Assembly (NCBI RefSeq): GCF_030505195.1
Contig: NZ_CP129672.1
Span: forward strand, 992,001-1,056,000
Length of the DNA: 64,000 bases
Source: Comamonas testosteroni
GTDB lineage: Bacteria; Pseudomonadota; Gammaproteobacteria; Burkholderiales; Burkholderiaceae_C
Direction: 5' to 3'
This document shows, in pieces, positions 53,797-63,670 of the stretch (positions are counted from its first letter, which is position 1; each line of letters begins with the position of its first letter). Under the pieces are notes generated by a model. It was not told where the DNA came from, searched no databases, and was given only the letters and a program-made list of their open reading frames with translations. Position numbers and translations under genes: made by a program.

Positions 53797-54041
53797 GGAA
53801 TCGCTCCTTGCAATACAACTCGGCGCAGCTGGCTGAAGAAATCTGGCTGCCGTTGGCCGCAAACGGAAGTCGGCCCACCGCCAGGCAGGCCACTTCCACA
53901 ACCGATCCATGCTAGCTCAGCCCGACAGGCGGCAAGCACAATCGAGCCAACACCCCTGCGCCGGCAAGGCCAGACATACATAGTTACATTAAATCAATAT
54001 CGGGCAGAGAATCCGACCGGCCTTGCGGGCCCGCCACATCA

Positions 54042-56228
54042 ATGTTCACTGATCTTTCCACCCCCATCGCCACCACCGTCATGACATCAAGTTACAGCAC
54101 GATGATGGTGTGTGTCTCCATCGTCATCGCGGTATTTGCCTCTTTTGTGACGCTGGGCCTGGTCCGTCGCATGCGCATGGCCTCAGGCAGAATCGGACGC
54201 ATCTGGTGGGCCATCGGCGCCATGGTGATGGGCACGGGGGTCTGGGCCATGCACTTCATCGGCATGCAGGCGTTTGAGCTGCCCATCACACTGGGCTACG
54301 GCGGTGCTCTGACGCTGGCCTCCTGGGTCGCGGCAGTCTCGGCATCGGCATTGGCCTTTGGAGTGGCAACCCGGGTCGAATACCGCTGGCCTCATTTTCT
54401 GGGCGCCTCGCTGCTCATGGGCGGCGGCATCTGCGCCATGCACTACCTGGGCATGCTCGCCATCGAGATGTCCATCCCGATTGCCTGGGACTGGCCGCTG
54501 GTGGCGACCTCCGCTCTGGTCGCAGTACTGGCCTCGGCCACGGCGCTGACTCTGTTTCGCGCGCTGTTTTCGCTCTCCGGCAAGCGGCTGTGGCTATTTC
54601 AGACATCGGCGGCACTGCTCATGGGCTTTGCCATCTGCGGCATGCACTACACCGGGATGTCGGCAGCCAGCTTTGCCAGTGGCTCGGTCTGCCTGAGTGC
54701 GGAAGCCCTGAGCGGCCCCGAGCTCACCACCATCATCATCATCACCACGGTCATGCTGCTGATTGCGGCGATGTTCAGCACCTTGCTAGATGCCCGCCTG
54801 CAAAGCACTGCCTTCAAGCTCAATCAATCGCTGCAGGAAACCAATGCCAAGCTGCAACTGGCCAATACCGAGTTGCGCCAGCGCGCCTTTGCAGACCCTT
54901 TGACCAATCTGCCCAACCGCCTGCTGTTTGAAGATCGTCTCATCCACGCCCTGCTGCGCCTGGAGCGCGCCAACCGCTCACGAATCAAGGAGCGGCTGGG
55001 AATCTTGTTTGTGGATCTGGACGGATTCAAGCCCATCAATGACTCCTTTGGCCACGCCGCAGGCGATCAGATCCTCATCAGCGCCGCAGAGCGGCTGACT
55101 GCGGAAGCCCGCAGCAGCGATACCGTGGCCCGCGTGGGCGGGGATGAATTCCTGGTGCTGCTGGAAGACACCCAGGACGTGGCCGCATGCATGGCAGTAG
55201 CCAACCGAATTCTCAAGGCGCTTAGTCAGCCCTTTCGGCTAGGCAACAAGGAGCTGCAGATCACCTGCTCCATTGGCATCGTGGCCTTTCCCGACCATGG
55301 TGACCGCGACCACCTGATCGCCAACGCCGATGCCGCCATGTACGCAGCCAAACGCAATGGCGGCAACGGTTTTGCAGTGTTCGAGCCACATATGGGCAGC
55401 GATGCATCCGAGCAGCTGGAACTTCAAAACGACCTGCGCTACGCCATTCAACGCGGTCAGATAGAGCTGCATTACCAACCCAAGATCGACAGCGAGCGCG
55501 GCAACATCATCGGGGTAGAGGCACTGCTGCGCTGGGCTCATCCCGAACGCGGCATGATTGCGCCCGATATCTTCATCCCCCTGGCCGAGCGCTTCGGCAT
55601 CATCAACAGCCTCGGCAACTGGGTGATCGAAGAAGCCTGCCGCCAGCTGGCCCAGTGGCGCAATATGGGACTGCAGATGCGGGTGGCGATCAATCTCTCC
55701 GTGCACCAGTTGCGCGAAAGCGGCCTGGCAGATCGCATCACCCAGACGCTGCTGCGCCACGATGTACAGGCCAGCCAGCTGCTGTGCGAGATCACCGAAT
55801 CCGTGGCGATGGAAGACACCCAGGCCACGCAGCGTGCAATCGAGGAATTGCGCAGCATCGGCATCTTTCTCTCGATCGACGACTTTGGCACCGGCTACTC
55901 CAGCCTCAACTATCTGCGTCAGCTTCCCGCCCAGCAGTTGAAGATCGACCGCAGCTTCATCCGCGACCTGGAAACCGAGGAAGATGCCCGCGCCGTGGTG
56001 CACGCCGTCGTGCGCCTGGCCCATGCCCTGGGCCTGCGCGTGGTGGCCGAAGGTGTGGAAACTGCGGGCCAGCGGGACATTCTGATCGACATGCAATGCG
56101 ATGAGCTTCAGGGCTACTTCTATGCGCGCCCCATGCCGGCGGACAGCCTTCTGGCCTGGGCCAGAGACGATCGCCGAGGCGGCCAGGCCGATTTCTCGGC
56201 CTCCATCCTCGGTGCACTGACCAGCTGA
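54042..56228 (+). CDS. MHYT-GGDEF-EAL cyclic-di-GMP signalling protein
   Basis: The 728-residue protein has an N-terminal MHYT membrane sensor with three repeats (WAMHFIGM, CAMHYLGM, CGMHYTGM), proposed to bind copper or sense small gases. A GGDEF domain follows (ARVGGDEFLVLL, with RSSD five residues before, an intact inhibitory I-site), then an EAL domain (GVEALLRWAHPERGMI). Both catalytic motifs look intact, so it may make and break cyclic-di-GMP. It is a single gene between the two fumarase genes. Confidence 0.93.
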   Translation: MFTDLSTPIATTVMTSSYSTMMVCVSIVIAVFASFVTLGLVRRMRMASGRIGRIWWAIGAMVMGTGVWAMHFIGMQAFELPITLGYGGALTLASWVAAVSASALAFGVATRVEYRWPHFLGASLLMGGGICAMHYLGMLAIEMSIPIAWDWPLVATSALVAVLASATALTLFRALFSLSGKRLWLFQTSAALLMGFAICGMHYTGMSAASFASGSVCLSAEALSGPELTTIIIITTVMLLIAAMFSTLLDARLQSTAFKLNQSLQETNAKLQLANTELRQRAFADPLTNLPNRLLFEDRLIHALLRLERANRSRIKERLGILFVDLDGFKPINDSFGHAAGDQILISAAERLTAEARSSDTVARVGGDEFLVLLEDTQDVAACMAVANRILKALSQPFRLGNKELQITCSIGIVAFPDHGDRDHLIANADAAMYAAKRNGGNGFAVFEPHMGSDASEQLELQNDLRYAIQRGQIELHYQPKIDSERGNIIGVEALLRWAHPERGMIAPDIFIPLAERFGIINSLGNWVIEEACRQLAQWRNMGLQMRVAINLSVHQLRESGLADRITQTLLRHDVQASQLLCEITESVAMEDTQATQRAIEELRSIGIFLSIDDFGTGYSSLNYLRQLPAQQLKIDRSFIRDLETEEDARAVVHAVVRLAHALGLRVVAEGVETAGQRDILIDMQCDELQGYFYARPMPADSLLAWARDDRRGGQADFSASILGALTS

Positions 56229-56239
56229 GCGCCGCACAG

Positions 56240-56272
56240 CACCCAGCAGTCATATATAAGACTGCTGGGTTA
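56240..56272 (+). terminator. Terminator of GGDEF-EAL gene
   Basis: Perfect stem ACCCAGCAGTC/GACTGCTGGGT; the T tract is short. Confidence 0.6.
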
Positions 56273-56363
56273 TGGCTGCAAGATTTTCCGTCTGGGCCGA
56301 TAATCGATGGGTTTACCGTACGTGCCCCACGCGTACAGATTGCAACCCCCGAGAAGCTTCACG

Positions 56364-57917
56364 ATGACCACCTCCATCCGCCAGCAGGACCTGATCGATT
56401 CGATCGCAGGTGCCCTCCAGTACATCAGCTACTACCACACGCCGGATTTCATCCAGCATCTGGCCCGCGCCTATGAACGCGAGCAAAGCCCTGCGGCCAA
56501 GGATGCGATGGCTCAGATCCTCACAAACTCCAAGATGGCGGCCACCGGCCAGCGCCCCATCTGCCAGGACACCGGCATCGTCAACGTGTTCCTGAAAGTG
56601 GGCATGGACGTCAAGTGGGAAGGCTTCACCATGGGGCTGGAAGACGCCATCAACGAAGGCGTGCGCCGTGGCTACAACCACCCCGACAACACGCTGCGCG
56701 CCTCCGTCGTGGCCGACCCCCAGTTCAAGCGCAAGAACACCAAGGACAACACCCCCGCCGTGATCAATGTGCAGATCGTGCCCGGCGACAAGGTGGACGT
56801 GACCGTGGCCGCCAAGGGCGGCGGCTCCGAGAACAAGTCCAAGATGATCATGATGAACCCCAGCGACAACATCGTGGACTGGGTTCTGAAGACCGTCCCC
56901 ACCATGGGCGCAGGCTGGTGCCCGCCCGGCATGCTGGGCATCGGCATCGGCGGCACGGCTGAAAAGGCAGTCCTGCTGGCCAAGGAAAGCCTGATGGAAG
57001 ACCTCAACATGTACGAGCTGCAGCAAAAAGCTGCCAGCGGTGCAGAGCTCGACGACGTGGAAAAGCTGCGTCTGGAGCTGTTCGAGAAGATCAACGCCCT
57101 GGGCATCGGCGCCCAAGGCCTGGGCGGCCTGACCACGGTGCTGGACGTCAAGATCAACATGTACCCCACGCACGCGGCCTCCAAGCCCGTGGCCATGATT
57201 CCCAACTGTGCAGCCACCCGCCACGCCCACTTTGTGATGGACGGCTCCGGCCCCGTGCACCTGGATGCCCCCTCGCTGGACACCTGGCCCAAGATCGACT
57301 GGCACCCCGACTACAACAAGTCCAAGAAGGTCGATTTGAACAATCTGACCAAGGAAGAAGTGGCCAGCTGGAAGCCCGGTGACACACTGCTGCTCAACGG
57401 CAAGATGCTGACCGGCCGTGATGCTGCCCACAAGCGCATCCAGGACATGCTGGCCAAGGGCGAAAAGCTGCCCGTGGACTTCACCAACCGCGTGATCTAC
57501 TACGTCGGCCCCGTGGACCCCGTTCGCGACGAAGTGGTTGGCCCTGCAGGCCCCACCACGGCCACCCGCATGGACAAGTTCACCGACATGATGCTGTCCC
57601 AGACCGGCCTGATCTCCATGATCGGCAAGTCCGAGCGCGGCCCTGTCGCCATCGAGGCCATCAAGAAGCACAAGAGCGCTTACCTGATGGCCGTGGGCGG
57701 CGCCGCCTACCTGGTCTCCAAGGCCATCAAGCAAGCCAAGGTGGTGGGCTTTGAAGACTTGGGCATGGAAGCCATCTATGAATTCGACGTGGTCGACATG
57801 CCTGTCACGGTGGCCGTGGATGCCGGCGGCACCAGCGCCCATATCACCGGCCCCGCCATCTGGAAGGAAAAGATTGCGACCGGGGAATTCAAGGGCATTG
57901 AAGTAGCCGGTGTGTAA
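56364..57917 (+). CDS. fumA: Fumarate hydratase class I
   Basis: The 517-residue enzyme is the oxygen-sensitive [4Fe-4S] fumarase. Alpha and beta domains are fused. Cluster Cys are in GQRPICQDTGIVNVF, in IPNCAATRHAHF and, less clearly, in GAGWCPPGMLGIG. The C-terminal beta domain has the GPVDPVRDEVVGPAGPTTAT segment. A second fumarase (fumC) lies 2.6 kb away. The ATG at 56364 is used. Confidence 0.94.
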   Translation: MTTSIRQQDLIDSIAGALQYISYYHTPDFIQHLARAYEREQSPAAKDAMAQILTNSKMAATGQRPICQDTGIVNVFLKVGMDVKWEGFTMGLEDAINEGVRRGYNHPDNTLRASVVADPQFKRKNTKDNTPAVINVQIVPGDKVDVTVAAKGGGSENKSKMIMMNPSDNIVDWVLKTVPTMGAGWCPPGMLGIGIGGTAEKAVLLAKESLMEDLNMYELQQKAASGAELDDVEKLRLELFEKINALGIGAQGLGGLTTVLDVKINMYPTHAASKPVAMIPNCAATRHAHFVMDGSGPVHLDAPSLDTWPKIDWHPDYNKSKKVDLNNLTKEEVASWKPGDTLLLNGKMLTGRDAAHKRIQDMLAKGEKLPVDFTNRVIYYVGPVDPVRDEVVGPAGPTTATRMDKFTDMMLSQTGLISMIGKSERGPVAIEAIKKHKSAYLMAVGGAAYLVSKAIKQAKVVGFEDLGMEAIYEFDVVDMPVTVAVDAGGTSAHITGPAIWKEKIATGEFKGIEVAGV

Positions 57918-57942
57918 TCACCCAGCAGGCCCCGCCGCAAAG

Positions 57943-57966
57943 ACCCGCCTTCGGGCGGTTTTTTTG
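57943..57966 (+). terminator. Terminator of fumA
   Basis: ACCCGCC-TTCG-GGCGGT stem with seven T. Confidence 0.85.
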
Positions 57967-58052
57967 TTCCGCAGCTTCGAGAAAGCAGTTTCAATAGGCT
58001 GATGGGCCGAATTGGCCTTTTCCCGGGATTTTTCTAGGGCCCAATCCAACCC

Positions 58053-58553
58053 ATGCATATCCGAGCAGAACTGCCCACCGATGCCGAGGCCATCGAGCAG
58101 GTGACGATCCAGGCCTTCAAGGACGCACCGCATACCGATCACACCGAGCATTTCATCGTGCGTGAGCTGCGCGCAGCCGGGGCACTTGCCCTGTCCCTTG
58201 TCGCAGAGATTGACGAGCAAATCGTCGGCCATGTCGCCATCTCACCCGTCAACATCAGCGACGGCAGCCAGCACTGGTTTGGCCTGGGACCCATCTCCGT
58301 CATTCCCCAAAGACAGCGACAGGGTATTGGCAGTGCGCTCATGCAGGCAGCCATCAGCGCTCTGCAAGCGCAGTCTGCGCAGGGATGCGTGCTGCTTGGT
58401 GATCCTGACTACTACCGGCGCTTTGGTTTCCGGACGGTACAGGGCCTGGTGCTGCCCGGAGTGCCTGCCGAGTACTTTCAAGCCCTGTCTTTCAAAGGCC
58501 CGCCGCCACAAGGCGAAGTGAGTTATCACAGGGCATTCAACGCCCGGGACTGA
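58053..58553 (+). CDS. GNAT N-acetyltransferase (YhbS-like)
   Basis: The 166-residue protein is a single GNAT domain with the acetyl-CoA loop VIPQRQRQGIGSALMQAAIS and the following QGCVLLGDPDYYRRFGFRTV, characteristic of the YhbS group. The acceptor is unknown. It is monocistronic. Confidence 0.88.
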   Translation: MHIRAELPTDAEAIEQVTIQAFKDAPHTDHTEHFIVRELRAAGALALSLVAEIDEQIVGHVAISPVNISDGSQHWFGLGPISVIPQRQRQGIGSALMQAAISALQAQSAQGCVLLGDPDYYRRFGFRTVQGLVLPGVPAEYFQALSFKGPPPQGEVSYHRAFNARD

Positions 58554-58853
58554 GCCTGGCGGTTTTGACAGTCTGTCGGCTCGGCGGCGAGGCTGCATCG
58601 GTTCTCTGCCATTGGCGCAGCACCGATGACAAAGCCGATGTGCCGGCCAGACCGGCATTGGGCCTATCGCCCCCATCCGCAAGCAGAGCTTTTGGGCTTT
58701 ACGGCAACGCGACACCTCGTCTTCATTGAAATCAGGGCTTCTTGGTAAATACGAGACACAGATACCAAGCATGCTATTTAAGATATGCGACAGAGTGGGT
58801 AGTTGTCTGACACCGTCCAGAATGATTTGCATCGCAAGCACAAGGAGTTCAGC

Positions 58854-59573
58854 ATGAGCCATGTCGCAGCAAAGATGGTGACCGGTGCGCTGGTGGCGCT
58901 ATCGGGCTTTGCTTCCGCACAGACTCAGCAGCCATCGGCTGCGCCCAAGCCATTGCCTTCCCCTGCGACTCAGGCACTGGTCCCCCAGGGGGTCTATGCG
59001 CAGATCGACACCAGACTGGGGCAGGAAGCTCTTCGCTTGCTGTCGCAGGGTACGCCTCAGCAGCAGCAATCTGTGCTCGAGCGCGTACGCGCCGCGCCCG
59101 AGCGCTTTCAACCGCCCGTGTTCTATGTGCTGTCGCAAACACTGTTCAAGGCAGGTCTGAGGGACGAGGCGGCCTTCTGGTTCTACGCCGGCCAGCTGCG
59201 TGCCCGCTTCGACGCCAATCGCTGTGCTGACGTCACTGCCAGGCAAGCGGTCGATGTGATGAATCAGAGTTATGGAGCCCCCATCAATCGCCACCTGTTC
59301 CAGGATCTGGACAAGGCTCAGGAGTTGATCGCCAGGGTCGTGGACTGGGATCGCCGCACGCCCCACGCCTATGACCCGCACTGGATCAACCTGCACGGCA
59401 CGCAGGCGGTTCAGGCCTCCCGGGACCCGCAACTGGCCGCCAGGCTGACGATGGAATCGCTGAGCCTGCCAGCGGCGCAATGGCCTGCCCTGGCCGAGCA
59501 GACGCGCACCAAGTATCTGCAGGGCTTTCAGGAAGCCATCAGCCAGCTCAAAGCCGAGTCAAAATCCAAGTGA
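58854..59573 (+). CDS. Secreted hypothetical protein, 239 aa
   Basis: A signal peptide (VTGALVALSGFASAQ) and Pro/Gln-rich linker precede a helical domain (LGQEALRLLSQGTPQQQQSV, FYVLSQTLFKAGLRDEAAFW). The domain has a conserved-looking C and W pattern, but no family is recognised. AAGGAG precedes the ATG. It is followed by a separate lipoprotein gene. Region 58554-58853 holds nothing recognised. Confidence 0.72.
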   Translation: MSHVAAKMVTGALVALSGFASAQTQQPSAAPKPLPSPATQALVPQGVYAQIDTRLGQEALRLLSQGTPQQQQSVLERVRAAPERFQPPVFYVLSQTLFKAGLRDEAAFWFYAGQLRARFDANRCADVTARQAVDVMNQSYGAPINRHLFQDLDKAQELIARVVDWDRRTPHAYDPHWINLHGTQAVQASRDPQLAARLTMESLSLPAAQWPALAEQTRTKYLQGFQEAISQLKAESKSK

Positions 59574-59762
59574 AGATCGCTACAGCCCCAGGTCTCTATC
59601 CCTTATGTAGCAATCGCTTTCGGCTACTGTTTTTGAATATTCTTCCGGCAAGACTCCGCGCAGCCTTGATGGCAGCCCCTATTGGCACATGCCCTGTTTG
59701 CCCTAGGATGACTCAAACCTCTGCAACCTGAGCCACTGCAATGCCGCTCAAAAGGAGTCCTC

Positions 59763-60347
59763 ATGCACAAGCTCTTTGCGCTGTTGGCGACCACCGCCCT
59801 CGTCGCCTTGCTGACCGCCTGCCTGGTACCCGAGCGCTTCTCCGCCAGCGTGGAAGTGCAAGCCGATGGCAGCTACAGCTACCACTTTGACGGCACGGTG
59901 GTCAATGCCATGGCAGTGATGAAGCTCAGAAAACAAGGCGTGCTGAGCGAGAAAGACCACCAGGAGCTGGCGGCGCAAGCGCAGCAGCTGAGCCGCGAAC
60001 CCGAGGTCAGGAAAGCCGTCTACAAAGGCAATGCACGCTATGCGCTGGAGATTGCCGGCCAGCGAAAGCCCGGTGAAGGCCTGCGATTGCTGGACATGTT
60101 CACCGTGCAGACGGACAGAAATGGCGTGATGACGATTGCCGCCAAGCCGCTCAAGGACAAGGAAAAGAGAGACTTCGCGCAACTGGGCATCACCATGAAC
60201 GGCAGCCTGAAGATCAGCCTGCCCGGCAATGCCGAGGTACTCTCGCAAAACGCCAGCTCCACGCCCACGCTGGGCCTGGGCGCGTACAGCTGGAAAATCG
60301 GCAGCCTGAACGTACGACCCGAGATCAGGCTGCGCTTCAAGCCGTGA
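59763..60347 (+). CDS. Lipoprotein, 194 aa
   Basis: A signal peptide with lipobox (LVALLTAC, Cys20) is followed by a mostly beta protein (FSASVEVQADGSYSYHFDGT, TDRNGVMTIAAKPLKDKEKR). No family is recognised. It has AAGGAG upstream and stands alone. Confidence 0.75.
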   Translation: MHKLFALLATTALVALLTACLVPERFSASVEVQADGSYSYHFDGTVVNAMAVMKLRKQGVLSEKDHQELAAQAQQLSREPEVRKAVYKGNARYALEIAGQRKPGEGLRLLDMFTVQTDRNGVMTIAAKPLKDKEKRDFAQLGITMNGSLKISLPGNAEVLSQNASSTPTLGLGAYSWKIGSLNVRPEIRLRFKP

Positions 60348-60426
60348 AGGCTATCGCAGTGCTCGGACTTGGCATTTCGGGAGAAGATGTCTGTACGATT
60401 TCCCCTGTCTGCCCGCCAAGTCTCTC

Positions 60427-61059
60427 ATGACCCCAAACCTTCCATCGACAGCCCCGCAACGGCCTTTCTCCCAGGCCTGCGAAAACAATCAGGCCGCTAT
60501 TTTCGAGGTGCTGAAGTCCGCCTTTCAGCACAGCAGGCATGTGCTGGAGATAGGCTCCGGCACCGGCCAGCACAGCGTGCACTTCGCACCGCGCCTGCCG
60601 CAGCTGATCTGGCAGACCAGCGACCTGCTCGACAGTCATGCAGGCATCCAGGCTTGGCACGCCGCCCACGGAGCACCCAATCTGCGTGCTCCGCTGGAGT
60701 TCGACCTGGCGACCGATGCCTGGCCCACCACTACGGATCCATCAGGCTTTGATGCCGTCTTTACCAGCAATACCTGTCATATCGTGGCCTGGCCGCTGGT
60801 GCAGCACATGTTCGGGCTGGTGGGCTCGCACCTGCCCGAAGGCGGCTTGTTTGCCATCTATGGCCCGTTCAACTATGGCGGCCATTTCACCAGCGACAGC
60901 AACCGCGCCTTCGACGCCTGGCTGCGCCAGCGTGATGCGCGCAGCGGCCTGCGCGACTTTGAAGCCATCGTGGCCCTGGCCGCTCAGCACGGCCTGCAGC
61001 TTGAACTCGATCAGGCCATGCCGGCCAACAACCGCACGCTGCTCTTTCGCAAACGCTGA
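60427..61059 (+). CDS. SAM-dependent methyltransferase, DUF938 family
   Basis: The 210-residue class I methyltransferase-like protein has the SAM loop VLEIGSGTGQHSVHFA and the DUF938 motifs FTSNTCHIVAW and FAIYGPFNYGGHFTSDSN. The substrate is unknown. It lies 11 bases upstream of the DUF2199 gene, so the two probably form an operon. Confidence 0.88.
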   Translation: MTPNLPSTAPQRPFSQACENNQAAIFEVLKSAFQHSRHVLEIGSGTGQHSVHFAPRLPQLIWQTSDLLDSHAGIQAWHAAHGAPNLRAPLEFDLATDAWPTTTDPSGFDAVFTSNTCHIVAWPLVQHMFGLVGSHLPEGGLFAIYGPFNYGGHFTSDSNRAFDAWLRQRDARSGLRDFEAIVALAAQHGLQLELDQAMPANNRTLLFRKR

Positions 61060-61070
61060 AAGCTCTCTCC

Positions 61071-61592
61071 ATGGCCGCCATCTTTGCCTACCAATGCAGC
61101 AAATGCGATGAGATTCACGAAGGATCGCCAAGCTTTGCTTTCGATGCCCCTGCGCCCTACAGACGCCTGAACGAGCAAGAGCGCGAGGAATGGGCCGAGC
61201 TGACCGAAGACCTCTGCGTCATCGCCCACCCCAAAGGCACGCAATACTATGTGCGCGCCATTCTGGAAGTCCCGATTCATGGCGTGGACGAGCCCTTTCT
61301 CTGGGGCATCTGGGTTTCGGCCAGCGAAGCCAGTTTTCAGCGCTATCTGGACTCCTTCGACACACCGCCCGAAGACCCTATTTTCTTTGGCTGGCTGTCC
61401 AATCTGATTGCTGTCTACCCCACGCAAAAGTCACGCCCGGCCGATGTGCATATCCAGACCGACGGTACACGCCCTCGCGTGGTGCTGCACCGCAGCGATG
61501 AGCAAAGCGATGCGCTGGTCGTCGATCAGCATGAAGGCATTTCGATCGCGCGTGCCCAGCAACTGGCCGAGCAATCGCTGCATGGCCTGTAA
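61071..61592 (+). CDS. DUF2199 family protein
   Basis: The 173-residue protein has an N-terminal Cys pair (YQCSKCDEIHEGSPSFAFDA), a likely zinc-ribbon half, and the DUF2199 core (DLCVIAHPKGTQYYVRAILE, LWGIWVSASEASFQRY). Function is unknown. It closes the two-gene operon with the methyltransferase. Confidence 0.85.
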   Translation: MAAIFAYQCSKCDEIHEGSPSFAFDAPAPYRRLNEQEREEWAELTEDLCVIAHPKGTQYYVRAILEVPIHGVDEPFLWGIWVSASEASFQRYLDSFDTPPEDPIFFGWLSNLIAVYPTQKSRPADVHIQTDGTRPRVVLHRSDEQSDALVVDQHEGISIARAQQLAEQSLHGL

Positions 61593-61650
61593 GCCGAGCA
61601 AGGCCCAGGCACTGGCTCATCAAGAGCTATCGGTATGCATTGATGAACAA

Positions 61651-61682
61651 CAAAAAACCGCCAGAGGAAAATCTTCTGGCGG
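61651..61682 (-). terminator. Terminator of LOG-family gene
   Basis: CCGCCAGA/TCTGGCGG stem; on the minus strand it ends in a run of T. Confidence 0.72.
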
Positions 61683-61714
61683 CTTCTGGTCTTTATGGGA
61701 TCAGGCGTGAGCGC

Positions 61715-62593
61715 TTATCCGTTATTCCAGCCGCTCTGGTAGAACTGCTGAATGAAGGACCAGGCCTCGGCCGGATCGTCGGTGTAGCGGAACAGGTTCA
61801 GATCCTTGGCGGAAATGGTGCCCTCTTCCACCAGCACATCGAAGTTCAGCACCCGCTTCCAGAACTCCGTGCCGAACAAAATCACGGGCACGGGCTTGCT
61901 CTTGTGGGTCTGCACCAGCGTCAGCACCTCAAACAGCTCGTCCATGGTGCCGAAGCCGCCAGGGAAGGCTACCAGCGCCTTGGCACGCATCATGAAATGC
62001 ATTTTGCGCAGCGCAAAATAGTGGAATTTGAAGCTCAGCCCCGGCGTGATGTAAGGGTTGCCATGCTGCTCGTGCGGCAGATAGATGTTCAGCCCCACAT
62101 TGGGAGCTCCTGCATCATGCGCGCCGCGGTTGGCCGCCTCCATGATGCCGGGACCACCGCCTGTGCAGATGTAGACGCGCTCGCCGGGGGCCTGCTTCAT
62201 GCCTTCGGTCGCCACGATGCGCGCAAAAGCGCGTGCCGCCTCATAGCGCTCGGCATTGCGCATGCCGCGCTCAGCCAGCGCCATGCGCTGGGTATCGCCG
62301 CTGGCCTTGGCTTGTGCAAGCTGCTGACGCGCCTGCTCCATATCCACAAAGCGTGCGCTGCCGTAGACAACCACCGTGTGCTCGATGCCGCGCTCGATCT
62401 GGGTCAGATCTGGCTTGAGCATTTCCAGCTGCATGCGGATGCCACGGGTTTCGCGGCGGAACATGAACTCCGGATCGGCGAATGCAAGGCGGTTGGATTG
62501 AGGTTCCAGCTCTTTGCCGTTATGGGCCTGGTTGTGCAACTCGGCCCAGGCATTGGCCAGATCGGTATCGGACAGGGGTGAAGAAATTTGCAT
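61715..62593 (-). CDS. LOG-family protein (cytokinin riboside 5'-monophosphate phosphoribohydrolase type)
   Basis: The 292-residue Rossmann-fold protein has the LOG signatures CTGGGPGIMEAANRGAHDAG and FPGGFGTMDELFEVLTL (GGxGTxxE). LOG enzymes hydrolyse nucleotide 5'-monophosphates (AMP or cytokinin ribotides) to a free base; this longer clade may act as a nucleosidase (PpnN-like). The ATG at 62593 is chosen over a longer frame to 62638. It is monocistronic. Confidence 0.9.
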   Translation of the reverse strand: MQISSPLSDTDLANAWAELHNQAHNGKELEPQSNRLAFADPEFMFRRETRGIRMQLEMLKPDLTQIERGIEHTVVVYGSARFVDMEQARQQLAQAKASGDTQRMALAERGMRNAERYEAARAFARIVATEGMKQAPGERVYICTGGGPGIMEAANRGAHDAGAPNVGLNIYLPHEQHGNPYITPGLSFKFHYFALRKMHFMMRAKALVAFPGGFGTMDELFEVLTLVQTHKSKPVPVILFGTEFWKRVLNFDVLVEEGTISAKDLNLFRYTDDPAEAWSFIQQFYQSGWNNG

Positions 62594-62810
62594 GGACCCT
62601 CGGTTCTTAGAATGCTGAGCAGCACGGACTACAGCCATCCCTAAAGATTTCGTAGCGCTGACCGCCCATCCGTCAAGTACTTCAAGCTCAAATGCACCTG
62701 TAGTGCAGATGATGCTTGCACTATACGCTCACAAAGCTATAGCCCATGAGAGTATTTCGCCTCTAAACGCTGAAGCAGTTTGCCGCAATAGTGACAAATG
62801 GTCTGCCAGC

Positions 62811-63188
62811 TTAACGGCTGAACCCGATGCCCCAGCTGAGCATACCCATGTAGGTCATGAACAGAGAGCCCACCAGATGCACGCTGGCCCAGCCCAGGGC
62901 TGCGACCAGGCGCTGCTGCTGCAGCAGGCCGATGACCTCGGCCGAGTAGCTGGAGAACGTGGTCAGAGCACCAAGAAAGCCGGTGATGATGGCCAGTTTC
63001 CAGGCCGGATCCAGCTGAGGCATGGCCTGAAACAGCGCGATGAAGACGCCGATCAGATAGCCGCCGATCAGATTGGCGGCAAGAGTGCCCCAGGGCATGC
63101 TGGATCCGGCACTCAGCCATATTCCCAACCCCCAGCGCGACAGGGCGCCCAGGCAGGCACCGATGCAGATGGCAACAATATTGAGCAT
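62811..63188 (-). CDS. crcB: Fluoride channel CrcB/Fluc
   Basis: The 125-residue protein has four helices and the Fluc signatures: GALSRWGLGIWL (conserved G..R), WGTLAANLIGGYLIG (conserved Asn) and GFLGALTTFSSYSAE (the GxxGGxTTFStf motif). Dimers export fluoride. No fluoride riboswitch is visible in the 53-bp gap to mnhG. The ATG at 63188 is used. Confidence 0.93.
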   Translation of the reverse strand: MLNIVAICIGACLGALSRWGLGIWLSAGSSMPWGTLAANLIGGYLIGVFIALFQAMPQLDPAWKLAIITGFLGALTTFSSYSAEVIGLLQQQRLVAALGWASVHLVGSLFMTYMGMLSWGIGFSR

Positions 63189-63241
63189 GGCTGCCAATCT
63201 AGCGCAAGGCTGCGGCCCTGAGAGGCTTGGGCGGCAGGATT

Positions 63242-63670
63242 TCAGGCTTTATTCGCCACAGACTTCTCAACGGCCTCGGCGACCTCTTCCTCGTCCAGGG
63301 GTTCGTTGCGCACCAGGTTGCTGAGCGTGGGCGGCACGCTCTCTCCCGCACGGCGCGAGCGAAACAGCGCCGCGCGCATGAGAAAGATGGTGGTGATGGG
63401 CACGGTCACGGCAATGAAGATGGCAATCAGCACCGAGTGCATGACAAAGCCCTGGCCGCTGACGGAAAAATAAATCCAGGTGGCATGCATGATGAGCCAG
63501 CAGCCCATGGTGGCGATGATGGAGGGCGCGTGCACGCGCTCGAAATAGCTTTTGAGCCGCAGCAAGCCCACGGAGCCCATGAGCGCAATCAACGAGCCTG
63601 CGAACACCAGGGCCGCCACCAGAATCTGGGCCCACAGCGGCAGATCCACGCCAATGACCTCGGTACTCAT
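63242..63670 (-). CDS. mnhG: Monovalent cation/proton antiporter subunit G
   Basis: The 142-residue protein matches MnhG/PhaG: three helices, GSVGLLRLKSYFERVHAPSI and SVLIAIFIAVTVPITTIFLM. It is part of the multi-subunit Mrp-type sodium (or potassium)/proton antiporter. It overlaps mnhF by four bases. Confidence 0.9.
   Translation of the reverse strand: MSTEVIGVDLPLWAQILVAALVFAGSLIALMGSVGLLRLKSYFERVHAPSIIATMGCWLIMHATWIYFSVSGQGFVMHSVLIAIFIAVTVPITTIFLMRAALFRSRRAGESVPPTLSNLVRNEPLDEEEVAEAVEKSVANKA

Noticed and set aside
56313..57842. 509-codon frame opposite fumA
   Set aside because: His/Gly/Val-rich composition with no domain; antisense shadow of fumarase.
63189..63241. Fluoride riboswitch before crcB
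   Set aside because: The 53-bp gap is too short and lacks the pseudoknot motif.
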